NCBI RefSeq assembly: GCF_001424485.1
Contig: NZ_LMQC01000019.1
Location: 248,001-312,000 of the forward strand
Source: Modestobacter sp. Leaf380
Lineage (GTDB): Bacteria > Actinomycetota > Actinomycetes > Mycobacteriales > Geodermatophilaceae
DNA length: 64,000 nt
Reading direction: 5' to 3'
Made by a program: the position numbers and the translations under genes. Shown here in pieces: positions 1 to 7,294 of this stretch. Numbering within the stretch: position 1 is the first letter of the stretch; each line of letters opens with the position of its first letter. A model generated the notes under the pieces. It made no database searches. It had not been told where the DNA came from and saw nothing but the letters and a program-made list of their open reading frames with translations.

Positions 1-1015
1 GCCCCAGGTCCAGCGTCTCCAGGTCCGCCGCCCAGCGGGGGTCCCGGTCGGCACCGGCCAGCGAGCACAGCACCAGCTCGCCGCCGGCGATCGGCTGGCC
101 GGCCAGCACCGTGTCCGCGCGGGCGAAACGGGGGAAGGCAACCTGCACGACGCTGAGGTGGCGCAGCAGCTCCTCGACGGCCCGCTGCACCGCCTCGGGC
201 CCCTGCCGAAGCCGGTCGGCGGCCGCGGGATCACGGAGCAGCACCAGGCTGGACAGCGCCAGCATGCTCGCCGTCGTCTCGTGCCCGCCGACGAGCAGGC
301 CGTCGACCAGACCGGCGAGCTCGGCGTCGCCGACGGTGTCACCGTGCTCGCGGACCAGGTCCCCCAGCAGGCCGGGCCGCGGCTGCTGGCGCACCCGGGC
401 CACGAGCTCGCCCAGCACCACCAGCGACCGTGCCGCGGAGTCCAGCGGGGCCACCACGGACTGCAGCAGGTCGAAGCGGCCGGCGGCCAGGGCCGCGACG
501 TCGACCCCGTCCTCCGGGGTCAGCCCCAGCAGCTCCCCGATGACCAGGGCCGGCACCGGTTCGGCGAACCCGGCGACCAGGTCGGCACCGGGCCCGGCGG
601 CCTCGAGGGCGTCCAGCCGGGCCTCGACGACCCGCCGGACGGCCGGTGCCAGCGCGGCGACCGATCGCGCGGTGAACGCGGGGGCCAGCATGCGGCGCAG
701 CCGGGTGTGGTCCGGCGGGTCCCGGAACCCGAGGCCACCGGGGTCGGCGAGGCCCAGGTCGCCGTCCTCGTCGGCCGCGGCCAGGTGCGCGAAGTCGTTG
801 CTGAAGGTCGCGGTGTCGGCCAGCACGGCCCGCACGTCGGCGTGCCGGGTGACCAGCCAGACCGGGTTGCCGAAGAGGTCCAGCCGGGTGACGGGCCCGG
901 CCTCCCGGTGCCGGGCCAACCAGGGCAGCGGGTCGACGTCGGTGCGGGTGAGCGGTCCGAAGACGTCGTCGGGCGCGGGTCCGGGCAGTGCGGTCGGACA
1001 GCCGGTGGTGGTCAG
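1..1015 (-). CDS. Cytochrome P450, 3' end cut by window edge
   Basis: A haem monooxygenase; the substrate cannot be told from sequence. The visible protein (about 338 residues) has the P450 I-helix motif GGHETTA, the K-helix ExxR region (VEELLRH, followed by the F-P-R stretch) and the beta-rich stretch after it. The Cys-containing haem loop lies beyond position 1, so the gene is partial. No ATG, GTG or TTG occurs in frame between the preceding stop (1106-1108) and conserved sequence. The only reasonable start is CTG at 1013-1015 (reading M-TTTGCPTAL), with a good GAGGAG ribosome-binding site at 1023-1028, 7 nt away. The gene follows the DsbA-like gene in the same direction. Family is sure; the CTG start is inference. 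Confidence 0.88.
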   Translation of the reverse strand, partial: MTTTGCPTALPGPAPDDVFGPLTRTDVDPLPWLARHREAGPVTRLDLFGNPVWLVTRHADVRAVLADTATFSNDFAHLAAADEDGDLGLADPGGLGFRDPPDHTRLRRMLAPAFTARSVAALAPAVRRVVEARLDALEAAGPGADLVAGFAEPVPALVIGELLGLTPEDGVDVAALAAGRFDLLQSVVAPLDSAARSLVVLGELVARVRQQPRPGLLGDLVREHGDTVGDAELAGLVDGLLVGGHETTASMLALSSLVLLRDPAAADRLRQGPEAVQRAVEELLRHLSVVQVAFPRFARADTVLAGQPIAGGELVLCSLAGADRDPRWAADLETLDLG

Positions 1016-1105
1016 GGTCGGGCTCCTCGGGGTGTTGCGCGTGGTGCGGTCCGGACGGGTGGGCCGGGGCGTGCTCGGTGACGACCGCCGTGGTGGCGGC
1101 CCGGG

Positions 1106-1912
1106 TCAGGTCCCCTGGGCCGCGTCCACCGCAGCGGTCAGCCCGGCCGCGGTCCGGTCCGTCAGCGGCCGGCCGTCGACGAGGACGGTGGGGGTGCTGC
1201 TCACCCCGTCCTGGCTGGACTGCTCGGTGACCCGCTCGGTCCACCCCTCGAAGCGCAGGTCCCGGATGCCCTCCTCGACGGCGGTCCCGGTGGCGCCAGC
1301 CTCGGCGGCCAGCTCGACCAGGCGGTCGTCGCTCAGGCCCGCCCCGCCCTCGGCCGGCTGCTCGGCGAACAGCGCGTCGTGCAGTACCGGGAACGCCTCC
1401 GGTCCCGCGGCGTCGACGACCACCGCGGCGGCGTTCAGCGACCGGGTCGAGTAGTCGTCGGTCGAGGCGCGGTCCAGGATCGCGATCGGCTGGTAGCGCA
1501 GCTCGATGTCGCCGTCGGCGGCCAGCTGGGTCAGCGTGTCGCCCACCGTGGACTCGAACTGCCGGCACGCCGGGCACAGGAAGTCCTCGTAGACCTGCAC
1601 GACGACCGGGCCGCCCTCGTTCACGACGACCGCACCGTCGGTCACACCGGCGGGCGAGGCCGCGTCCTGCTGGCCGGAGGTGCGGGCGGTCTGCACGACG
1701 ATGACCACGATCATCGCCACGGCCACGACCACGGCCGCCGTGGTCGCGCCGATGATCCCGCGCCGCTTGCGGGCCGCGGCGTCGGCGGCGGCCCGCTCGG
1801 CCGCACGCTTCTGGTCGATGCGCTGGCGGGCAGCGGCGCGCTTGCCGGGGGCGGGCCGGGCGCCGGGCCCGCGGGTGGGGTCAGAGCTGGGAGACACGGA
1901 CGTGGTCCTCAT
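1106..1912 (-). CDS. Membrane-anchored DsbA/thioredoxin-like oxidoreductase
   Basis: Predicted extracytoplasmic thiol-disulfide oxidoreductase, about 268 residues from the ATG at 1912. A basic, Ala-rich cytoplasmic tail (about 1-52) precedes one membrane helix (about 53-74). A thioredoxin-fold domain with the active site C-P-A-C (residues 113-116) follows, and the cis-proline loop T-P-T-V-L-V-D-G is near the C terminus. This is the DsbA/TrbB-like family common in actinobacteria. The start is uncertain: the frame opens at 1975, but an ATG at 1912 or a GTG at 1897 (GAGGA 8 nt upstream) overlaps the upstream MauE gene less. The neighbour encodes a MauE-type membrane protein, which commonly supplies electrons to such proteins, so the two probably form one redox unit. 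Confidence 0.85.
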   Translation of the reverse strand: MRTTSVSPSSDPTRGPGARPAPGKRAAARQRIDQKRAAERAAADAAARKRRGIIGATTAAVVVAVAMIVVIVVQTARTSGQQDAASPAGVTDGAVVVNEGGPVVVQVYEDFLCPACRQFESTVGDTLTQLAADGDIELRYQPIAILDRASTDDYSTRSLNAAAVVVDAAGPEAFPVLHDALFAEQPAEGGAGLSDDRLVELAAEAGATGTAVEEGIRDLRFEGWTERVTEQSSQDGVSSTPTVLVDGRPLTDRTAAGLTAAVDAAQGT

Positions 1913-2459
1913 CGGTCGGGGACGCGGCACCGGGGCCGGCGTCGTCGGGGTCGGTGTCATCGGGGTCGGGGTCATCGGTGCCGTGGTGGATCGGGGGCCC
2001 CGCCAGGACGGAGCGCAGGGCGAGACGGGTGCGCGGCCACCGGGCCAGCGCTGCCGCGACGGCGAGGAGCGCCACGTCTCTCAGCACCTCGCTCAGGTAC
2101 GCGGTCTCACCGGCCTCCACCTGACCGCCGCCGCCGAAGCACCCGCAGTCGATCTGCAGGCCCCGGGCCCAGGCCGAGGAGACCGCGGCGATGAAGACCA
2201 CCAGGACGACGGCCGACGTCACCGCGGCTGCGCGCACGGCCACCCCGGCGACCAGCGCGAGGCCGACGAGGACCTCCAGGGCCGGCAGCCCGAAGGCCAC
2301 CGGACCGACGAGGGCCTCGGGGAGCAGCTGGTAGGCGCGGACCGCTCGTTCGGCGGCGGCCGGGTCGGGGAACTTCAGCGCGCCGGCGACCAGCCACACC
2401 ACGCCCAGTCCGATGCGGGCCGTCGTCCCCAGCCAGGGGGTCGCTCTGCTCAGGTGCAC
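1881..2459 (-). CDS. MauE/DoxX-family membrane protein
   Basis: A 192-residue integral membrane protein with four hydrophobic segments and the D-C-G-C-F-G motif typical of the MauE branch of the DoxX superfamily, where the paired cysteines pass reducing equivalents across the membrane. The last 35 residues are Asp/Pro-rich and probably cytoplasmic. It overlaps the following DsbA-like gene, which supports a functional pair (electron supply or oxidative folding outside the membrane). The start is GTG and no strong ribosome-binding site is evident. A DoxX-type role in sulfur metabolism is possible but less likely given the DsbA-like partner. Confidence 0.8.
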   Translation of the reverse strand: MHLSRATPWLGTTARIGLGVVWLVAGALKFPDPAAAERAVRAYQLLPEALVGPVAFGLPALEVLVGLALVAGVAVRAAAVTSAVVLVVFIAAVSSAWARGLQIDCGCFGGGGQVEAGETAYLSEVLRDVALLAVAAALARWPRTRLALRSVLAGPPIHHGTDDPDPDDTDPDDAGPGAASPTDEDHVRVSQL

Positions 2460-2594
2460 GGTGGAGTGGTCGTCGGCCGGGGCCCAGGAGTTCCCGGCGA
2501 TCGGTCGTGTGCCCCTCGGGTCGCGCCTCCGGGGTCCTCGGCCCGGATCGGGGCGCCAGCACCCCGGCAGTGCACCCCACCAGCATCAGTGCAC

Positions 2595-2622
2595 TTGACG
2601 TAACCGGTGCATGGCATGCACC
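2595..2622. promoter_or_regulatory. Operator palindrome ahead of the NmrA-like gene
   Basis: Positions 2606-2622 form a perfect inverted repeat, GGTGCATG-G-CATGCACC (8-bp arms, 1-bp centre), ending just before the NmrA-like start. A TTGACG hexamer at 2595-2600 is a possible -35 box. The arrangement suits binding of a dimeric repressor over the promoter. No regulator gene adjoins it, so the regulator must lie elsewhere. Confidence 0.55.
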
Positions 2623-2632
2623 AATGGTGGCC

Positions 2633-3475
2633 ATGACCTACATCGTGCACGGCGCCACCGGCGCCCAGGGCGCTCCTGTCCTCGCCGCCCTCACCGCCGC
2701 CGGACTGTCGGCCACGGCCGCCGTCCGCAACACCGCAGCCGTCCAGAGCCACCCCGCCGTGGCCGTCGACAGCACCTCGGCGGACTCCCTCGTGGCCGCC
2801 TACACCGGCGCCGACGGCGTCTTCGTCCACCTGCCCGTCGGCTCCCCCGAGCAGCAGATGGCGGCCGCCCGGGCCATCGGCGAGGCCGCCACCCGGGCCC
2901 GCCCCGGACGCGTGGTCTTCTCCACCAGCGGCTTCCCGATCGGCGTCCCCGGCCAGGAGGGCCCCGGTGACGTCCTGCTCGGCCTGCTCGCGGCCGGCGG
3001 GGTGTCCCACGCCGTCCTCGCCCCCAAGCTCTTCCTGGAGAACCTGCTCCTGCCCGTGGTCGTCGGGCCCGCCCGCGAGGAGGGCGTCCTGCCCTACCCC
3101 CTGCGCGAGGACTACGCGGTCTCCTGGTGCTCCCACCTGGACGTCGCCGATGCCGCCGTCGCCCTGCTGACCGACACCTCGGTGTCCGGGACGATCGGGG
3201 TCGGCGCGCTGCCCGCCCTCCTCGGTGCCGACCTCGCCGCCGGCTTCGCCGGCCACCTCGAGCGCGACGTCCGGTTCTCCCCCGTCACCCCGGAGGAGTT
3301 CGGCCGGCAGATCATCCCGATGTTCGGTGAGGCGGGTGCACGCCCCGTCATCGACTCCTACGTCTGGCGCGCGACCCAGTCCGGCGAGGTCATCGACACC
3401 GCCACCTCGGCGCAGACGGTCCTGGGCCTGACCCCCCGCACCGTCGGGCAGTGGCTGCGCGACCTCGGCCTCTGA
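2633..3475 (+). CDS. NmrA-like NAD(P)-binding oxidoreductase
   Basis: An atypical short-chain dehydrogenase of the NmrA/azoreductase-like group (280 residues). The N terminus forms a Rossmann strand-turn-helix, YIVHGATGAQG, with the TGxxGxxG pattern altered to H-G-A-T-G-A-Q-G, followed by alternating beta/alpha units. The middle holds the substrate-side segment expected for NmrA proteins. Such enzymes reduce quinone-like compounds or act as redox sensors; the substrate here is unknown. The start is taken as ATG 2633 because conserved sequence begins there; ATG 2624 is in frame too. It is a single-gene unit converging on the SMR genes through a strong hairpin, behind a clear operator palindrome. 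Confidence 0.82.
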   Translation: MTYIVHGATGAQGAPVLAALTAAGLSATAAVRNTAAVQSHPAVAVDSTSADSLVAAYTGADGVFVHLPVGSPEQQMAAARAIGEAATRARPGRVVFSTSGFPIGVPGQEGPGDVLLGLLAAGGVSHAVLAPKLFLENLLLPVVVGPAREEGVLPYPLREDYAVSWCSHLDVADAAVALLTDTSVSGTIGVGALPALLGADLAAGFAGHLERDVRFSPVTPEEFGRQIIPMFGEAGARPVIDSYVWRATQSGEVIDTATSAQTVLGLTPRTVGQWLRDLGL

Positions 3476-3481
3476 GCAGCG

Positions 3482-3510
3482 GCCGCCGTGGGCACGGGGC
3501 CCACGGCGGC
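3482..3510. terminator. Hairpin terminator between convergent genes
   Basis: A perfect 12-bp GC stem (3482-3493 with 3499-3510, 5-nt loop) lies between the NmrA-like stop and the SMR stop. It has no U-tract, which is common for actinobacterial terminators, and can serve both strands. Confidence 0.7.
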
Positions 3511-3513
3511 ACC

Positions 3514-3834
3514 TCAGTGCGCCGAGCCCAACTCGATGAGCAGCACACCGCTGACGATGACCGCGATCCCGGCGACCATCGTCCGGGTCAGCGGCTCGGC
3601 GAAGAGGACCCGGCCGGCCACCGCGGTGAGGGCGACGCCCGAGGCCGCCCAGATGCCGTAGGCCACGCCCAGGCCGATGCCCTCGCGCAGCACGAGCGCG
3701 AGCAGCCCGAAGGCCACCACGTAGCCGACGACGACCGGCACGTACCACCGCCGGCTGCCCCGGGACGCCATCCGCAGCGACAGGGTGGCGCTGACCTCGG
3801 CCACGATCGCCAGCACCAGGAAGAGGTACCCCAT
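3514..3834 (-). CDS. Small multidrug resistance (SMR) exporter subunit B
   Basis: A 106-residue, four-helix DMT/SMR transporter. Helix 1 carries the essential membrane glutamate (A-I-V-A-E-V-S-A-T, about residue 13) used for proton/drug antiport. The Y-G-I-W motif of helix 3 and the C-terminal helix are present. The start overlaps the stop of the upstream SMR gene by 1 nt (TGATG). Two adjacent, non-identical SMR genes usually form a heterodimer (EbrAB/YkkCD type), exporting quaternary ammonium or guanidinium-like cations. Substrate cannot be told. Confidence 0.85.
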   Translation of the reverse strand: MGYLFLVLAIVAEVSATLSLRMASRGSRRWYVPVVVGYVVAFGLLALVLREGIGLGVAYGIWAASGVALTAVAGRVLFAEPLTRTMVAGIAVIVSGVLLIELGSAH

Positions 3835-4181
3835 CAGGCGGTCCCACCCGGGGCGCGGGCGGCCTGCTGGCTGCCGATCTCGACGGTCAGCACGCCGACG
3901 ACGACCAGGCCGATGCCCACACCCGTGAGCGCGGACAGCGGCTCGCCGAAGACCGCGGCCGACAGCAGCGCCGTCGCCACCACACCCGAGGCCCCCCAGA
4001 TGCCGTAGGCCACCCCGACCGGCATCTGCCGGCGCAGCACACCGACGAAGAACGCGAAGGACACCAGGTACCCGAGCACGACGGCGGCGTACCAGCCCGG
4101 GTGGTCCTGGGCGGCCTTCAGCGACAGCGACGCGGTCACCTCGGCGGTGATGGCGCCGACGAGGAACGGCCAGGCGCCCAT
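3834..4181 (-). CDS. Small multidrug resistance (SMR) exporter subunit A
   Basis: A 115-residue four-helix SMR protein, first gene of the SMR pair. It has the helix-1 glutamate (A-I-T-A-E-V-T-A-S) and the G-V-A-Y-G-I-W-G-A-S-G motif. A strong AGGAGGG ribosome-binding site precedes the ATG. The C-terminal tail (QQAARAPGGTA) is slightly longer than in its partner, as often seen for one subunit of paired SMR systems. It probably acts as a heterodimer with the next gene in the cytoplasmic membrane. Confidence 0.85.
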   Translation of the reverse strand: MGAWPFLVGAITAEVTASLSLKAAQDHPGWYAAVVLGYLVSFAFFVGVLRRQMPVGVAYGIWGASGVVATALLSAAVFGEPLSALTGVGIGLVVVGVLTVEIGSQQAARAPGGTA

Positions 4182-4206
4182 GCGGTCCCTCCTGGTGGTG
4201 GGGTCC

Positions 4207-4821
4207 TCAGCTGGTCGCCGAGACGACCAGGTTCGAGCCGGCCAGCGCGCTGCCGGTGCCGAGGGCCGCGGTCCAGCCGTCGGTGTCGGTGACGGCGGCC
4301 CAGTTGGAGTTCAGCAGCGCCATCAGCGTGGTGTGCACGGTCCGCGCGTCGACCGAGCCGGCCTCGTTGCGGATGTTGATGGCGCCGGTGGCGTCGGAGA
4401 GGACCTCGACGGACAGTCCGTGGGTCTCGGCCTCGGCGGCCGAGGCGAGCACGCAGTTGTTGGTCATGTAGCCGACCAGCGTGATGGTGTCGACCTCCCG
4501 CTCGCGCAGCCAGTCCACCAGGCCGGTGCCGGCGAACACGGTGCCGAACTGCTTCTCGGAGTGGAACGACCCGGCCGGCACGCGCTGGGCGACCTCGGGG
4601 TGCAGCTGCCACTCGGGCGTCGTCGGGTCGAAGACGGGGGCGCCCTCACCGGTCGTGTGCTGCAGCACGGCGACCGGGACGTCGGCGGCGGCCGCGGCGT
4701 CCAGGGCGGCGGCGATGCGGGGCAGCGACTCGGCGTGCGGCGGGAACTGCACCTCCAGGGGGCCGGCGAAGTACTGCTGCTGGACGTCGATGACGACGAG
4801 GGCGCGGCGGGGCTGGGTCAC
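4207..4821 (-). CDS. Isochorismatase-family cysteine hydrolase
   Basis: A 204-residue cytosolic hydrolase of the isochorismatase/nicotinamidase superfamily. The catalytic triad is visible: Asp12 (V-V-I-D-V-Q), Lys90 (S-E-K-Q-F-G) and nucleophile Cys123 (T-N-N-C-V-L-A-S), with the conserved G-Y-M-T segment before the cysteine. The frame is open further upstream, but the GTG at 4819-4821 has an ideal GGAGGC site 5 nt away and starts just before the first beta strand. It is divergent from a GlxA-like regulator at 4917, which probably controls it. The substrate is unknown: an amide such as a nicotinamide-like compound, or another small amide. Confidence 0.87.
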   Translation of the reverse strand: MTQPRRALVVIDVQQQYFAGPLEVQFPPHAESLPRIAAALDAAAAADVPVAVLQHTTGEGAPVFDPTTPEWQLHPEVAQRVPAGSFHSEKQFGTVFAGTGLVDWLREREVDTITLVGYMTNNCVLASAAEAETHGLSVEVLSDATGAINIRNEAGSVDARTVHTTLMALLNSNWAAVTDTDGWTAALGTGSALAGSNLVVSATS

Positions 4822-4868
4822 GGGGTGCCTCCAGGGCTGGGTGGACGGTCGGGACCCACTCTGCGGTC

Positions 4869-4910
4869 GTGCCACCGATCCGACCACTGGCACGGCGGCA
4901 GTCTTACGAT
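4869..4910. promoter_or_regulatory. Divergent promoter region with inverted repeat
   Basis: GTGCCA (4869-4874) and TGGCAC (4888-4893) form an inverted repeat with a 13-bp gap, a likely regulator site. TACGAT at 4905-4910 is a good -10 box for the rightward gene. The GTG start at 4917 then falls about at +1, suggesting a leaderless transcript. The leftward hydrolase gene starts at 4821. Confidence 0.5.
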
Positions 4911-4916
4911 GGTTCC

Positions 4917-5891
4917 GTGCCAACCCCCACCCGGGTCGCCGTCTACGCCTTCGACGGCGTCACCACCTTCCACCTCGCCGTCCCCCAGATGGTGTTCGAC
5001 GAGGTCCGCCGCCAGGGTCTCGGCGACTGGGAGACCGTGCTGTTCGGCGACCGGCCCGGCAGCATCCGCACCGACGAGGGCCTCACGCTGGGCGAGGTCG
5101 CCGGCCCGGAGGCCGCCGCCGGCGCCGACCTGGTCGTCGTCCCCTCGTGGTCCGCCGACGGCCGCCGAGCCCAGCCGGACCTGGTCGACCTGCTGGTCAC
5201 CGCCCACGCGCGCGGGGCGACCGTCGTGGGGCTGTGCCTGGGCGCACTGGTCGTGGCCGACACCGGCCTGCTGGCCGGGCGCAGCGCCGTCACCCACTGG
5301 CAGGCCTTCGACGCGATGGCCCGCCGGCACCCCGACGTCGCCCTGGACACCTCGGTCCTCTACATCGACCACGGCGACGTCCTCACCTCGGCGGGCACCG
5401 CCTCGGGCATCGACGCCTGCCTGCACCTGGTGCGCACCCGGCTCGGTGCCACCGCCGCCAACCAGGTCGCCCGCAGCCTGGTGGTCGCCCCGCACCGGCT
5501 CGGCGGGCAGGCGCAGTACATCGAGCGGCCGCTGCCGGCCTCCACCGAGCGCGACCCGATCGCCGACGTGCAGGAGTGGGCGCTGACCCGGCTCGAGGGG
5601 TCCCTCACGGTGGCCGAGCTGGCCGCGGCCGCGCACATGAGCCGGCGCACCTTCATCCGGGCCTTCCAGGCCTCGACGGGCACCACCCCGGCGGTGTGGG
5701 TCCGCTCCCGCCGGCTGGACCTGGCCCGGCGCCTGCTGGAGAGCACCGACCGCCCGGTCGACCAGGTCGCCACGGCGTGCGGCTTCGGCAACCCGGTGAC
5801 CCTGCGGCAGGCCTTCGCCGCGGCCTTCCGCACCTCGCCCTCGGAGTACCGGCGGCAGTTCAGCACCCGGGCCGGGACCGGAGCGGCCTGA
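4917..5891 (+). CDS. GlxA-type transcriptional regulator (DJ-1/PfpI + AraC HTH)
   Basis: A 324-residue regulator. The N-terminal half is a DJ-1/PfpI-like amidotransferase fold with the nucleophile-elbow sequence V-V-G-L-C-L-G-A (Cys107). The C-terminal 100 residues form the double AraC/XylS helix-turn-helix (S-R-R-T-F-I-R-A-F ... C-G-F-G-N). GlxA-family proteins respond to small metabolites and usually activate a neighbouring gene. Here the divergent isochorismatase-type hydrolase is the obvious target. Start GTG 4917 is chosen over the earlier frame opening because a -10 box (TACGAT) ends 6 nt before it, implying leaderless translation. Confidence 0.87.
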   Translation: MPTPTRVAVYAFDGVTTFHLAVPQMVFDEVRRQGLGDWETVLFGDRPGSIRTDEGLTLGEVAGPEAAAGADLVVVPSWSADGRRAQPDLVDLLVTAHARGATVVGLCLGALVVADTGLLAGRSAVTHWQAFDAMARRHPDVALDTSVLYIDHGDVLTSAGTASGIDACLHLVRTRLGATAANQVARSLVVAPHRLGGQAQYIERPLPASTERDPIADVQEWALTRLEGSLTVAELAAAAHMSRRTFIRAFQASTGTTPAVWVRSRRLDLARRLLESTDRPVDQVATACGFGNPVTLRQAFAAAFRTSPSEYRRQFSTRAGTGAA

Positions 5892-5916
5892 GCAGGCACG
5901 GTCGGGCGTCGAGCGG

Positions 5917-6633
5917 TCAGGCGTCGGGCGGGCCGACCAGCCGGCGGGCCGTCCGCACGCCGGGGTGCAGGGCCTGCAGGTCCCGCTCGAGGGCGTCTGC
6001 GGCCGCGGTCAGCCCCTCGACCCCCAGCGGTCCCAGCCCGTCCAGGACGAAGACGGCGCGGGTGGTCGCGTGCGTGATGCGGGTGCGGGTGCCCTGGCGC
6101 CAGTTCCACCGCCGGCAGGTCACGCCGGCGTCGTCGCGCCAGACCACCTCGCCGGGCTCCGGGTGCTCGACCACGGCCTCGCCGCCGGCCGTCGTGTCGA
6201 AGACCTCGGTCCCGTCGGCGCGGACCAGCGCGGCCGGGCCCTCGTAGTGGTCCAGGTCCTCCCCACCGATCGGCAGCAGGTGGGCGATGGACACCGCGTT
6301 GTAGGCGTCGGTGACCCGGTCGACCCGGGGCAGACCCGGGTCCAGCCGCCGCAGCAGGGCCTCCACGCTGGGTCGGGTGCGCTGCGGTTTGGCACCGAAC
6401 GCGCGGTAGGCCTCCCGCCAGGCGGCCGGGTGCGGCAGCGCCTCGGGCGCCCCCTCCCCGACCAGCGCCCGGGCGCGGGCCTCCGCGGCGCCCAGCAGCC
6501 GCTCGCTGTCCTCGTCCGGGGGACCGCCTCGCAGTCCCTCCGCGACCAGCAGCAGGGCGCGGTAGTCCGGGCGCAGCGCGAGCACCGCGTCGTCCACCGA
6601 GGCCGCCGCCAACCAGTCCGCGGCCGCGGTCAC
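5917..6633 (-). CDS. B3/B4 tRNA-binding-domain protein
   Basis: A 238-residue protein dominated by a B3/B4 domain like that of the phenylalanyl-tRNA synthetase beta subunit. It shows the typical core (A-F-G-A-K-P, V-D-A/T-Y-N, H-L-L-P-I-G-G-E-D) and the D-T-T-A-G-G-E stretch. Free-standing B3/B4 proteins are thought to act in tRNA or amino-acid editing, but few have been tested. The GTG start overlaps the stop of the XRE-cupin gene by 4 bp (GTGA), so the two are co-translated. The neighbour across the divergent promoter is an amino-acid PLP enzyme, which fits an amino-acid-related role (inference). Confidence 0.8.
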   Translation of the reverse strand: MTAAADWLAAASVDDAVLALRPDYRALLLVAEGLRGGPPDEDSERLLGAAEARARALVGEGAPEALPHPAAWREAYRAFGAKPQRTRPSVEALLRRLDPGLPRVDRVTDAYNAVSIAHLLPIGGEDLDHYEGPAALVRADGTEVFDTTAGGEAVVEHPEPGEVVWRDDAGVTCRRWNWRQGTRTRITHATTRAVFVLDGLGPLGVEGLTAAADALERDLQALHPGVRTARRLVGPPDA

Positions 6634-7220
6634 GACGCCACCCCCGCACCGACGCCGGGCTGGAAGACCGTCAGGGTGAACCGGCAGCCGTCCCCGTCGG
6701 CGGGCGCGGCGTACCCGTGCGCGACGTCGCCCGGGAAGGCCGCGGAGTCGCCCACGGCCAGCCGCTCGACCCGCTCGCCGACGTGCAGGTCGACCGCCCC
6801 GTCGCGGACCAGCAGCAGCTCCTGGGTGCCGGCGCTGTGCGCCTCGCTGCGGTGCTCCTCCCCCGGCTGCATCGACCAGTCCCACAACTCGACGACGTCC
6901 GGCGGGTGCGTGCCGGCGACCAGCACCGCACGGCCGCCGCGGGCCCCGCGCCACAGCACGGGGGCGTCGCCGTCCCGGGTGACGGTGGTCGTGCGGGCCT
7001 GGTCGACGTCGACCAGGACGGGCAGGCCGACGCCGAGTGCGTCGCTGAGCCGCAGCAGGGTGGCGATGCTCGGGTTGCCCTCGCCGTGCTCGATGGTGAT
7101 CACCATCCGACGGCTGACGCCCGACCGCTCCGCGAGCTCGTCGAGGGTCCAGCCGCGGGCGGTGCGGTGCCGCCGCACCCGGTCCCCGATGAGCTCGTTG
7201 ACCACCAGGGTGTCCTTCAC
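6630..7220 (-). CDS. XRE-family regulator with cupin sensor domain
   Basis: A 196-residue two-domain regulator. Residues about 11-65 form an XRE helix-turn-helix (W-T-L-D-E-L-A-E-R-S-G-V-S). Residues about 105-185 form a cupin beta-barrel with H-S-A-G-T-Q-E motif-1 and F-P-G-D-V-A-H-G-Y motif-2. Such proteins repress or activate amino-acid, amine or sulfur genes after binding a small ligand. The gene is divergent from the PLP enzyme at 7295. A GTGCA-N6-TGCAC palindrome lies in the shared promoter, so autoregulation and control of the PLP gene are likely. The start is GTG at 7218-7220. Confidence 0.87.
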   Translation of the reverse strand: MKDTLVVNELIGDRVRRHRTARGWTLDELAERSGVSRRMVITIEHGEGNPSIATLLRLSDALGVGLPVLVDVDQARTTTVTRDGDAPVLWRGARGGRAVLVAGTHPPDVVELWDWSMQPGEEHRSEAHSAGTQELLLVRDGAVDLHVGERVERLAVGDSAAFPGDVAHGYAAPADGDGCRFTLTVFQPGVGAGVAS

Positions 7221-7232
7221 GCCGACGCCGCC

Positions 7233-7265
7233 TTACGCTGCCTCATGTGGTGCAACATAATGCAC
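7233..7265 (+). promoter_or_regulatory. Promoter and operator for the PLP enzyme / XRE regulator pair
   Basis: TTACGC (7233-7238), a 17-bp spacer and CATAAT (7256-7261) form a readable sigma-70-type promoter for the rightward gene. GTGCA-N6-TGCAC (7250-7265) is an inverted repeat covering the -10 box, a natural repressor site for the divergent XRE-cupin protein. Confidence 0.6.
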
Positions 7266-7294
7266 TCACCGGACGGACGTCGAGGAGATCGCGG

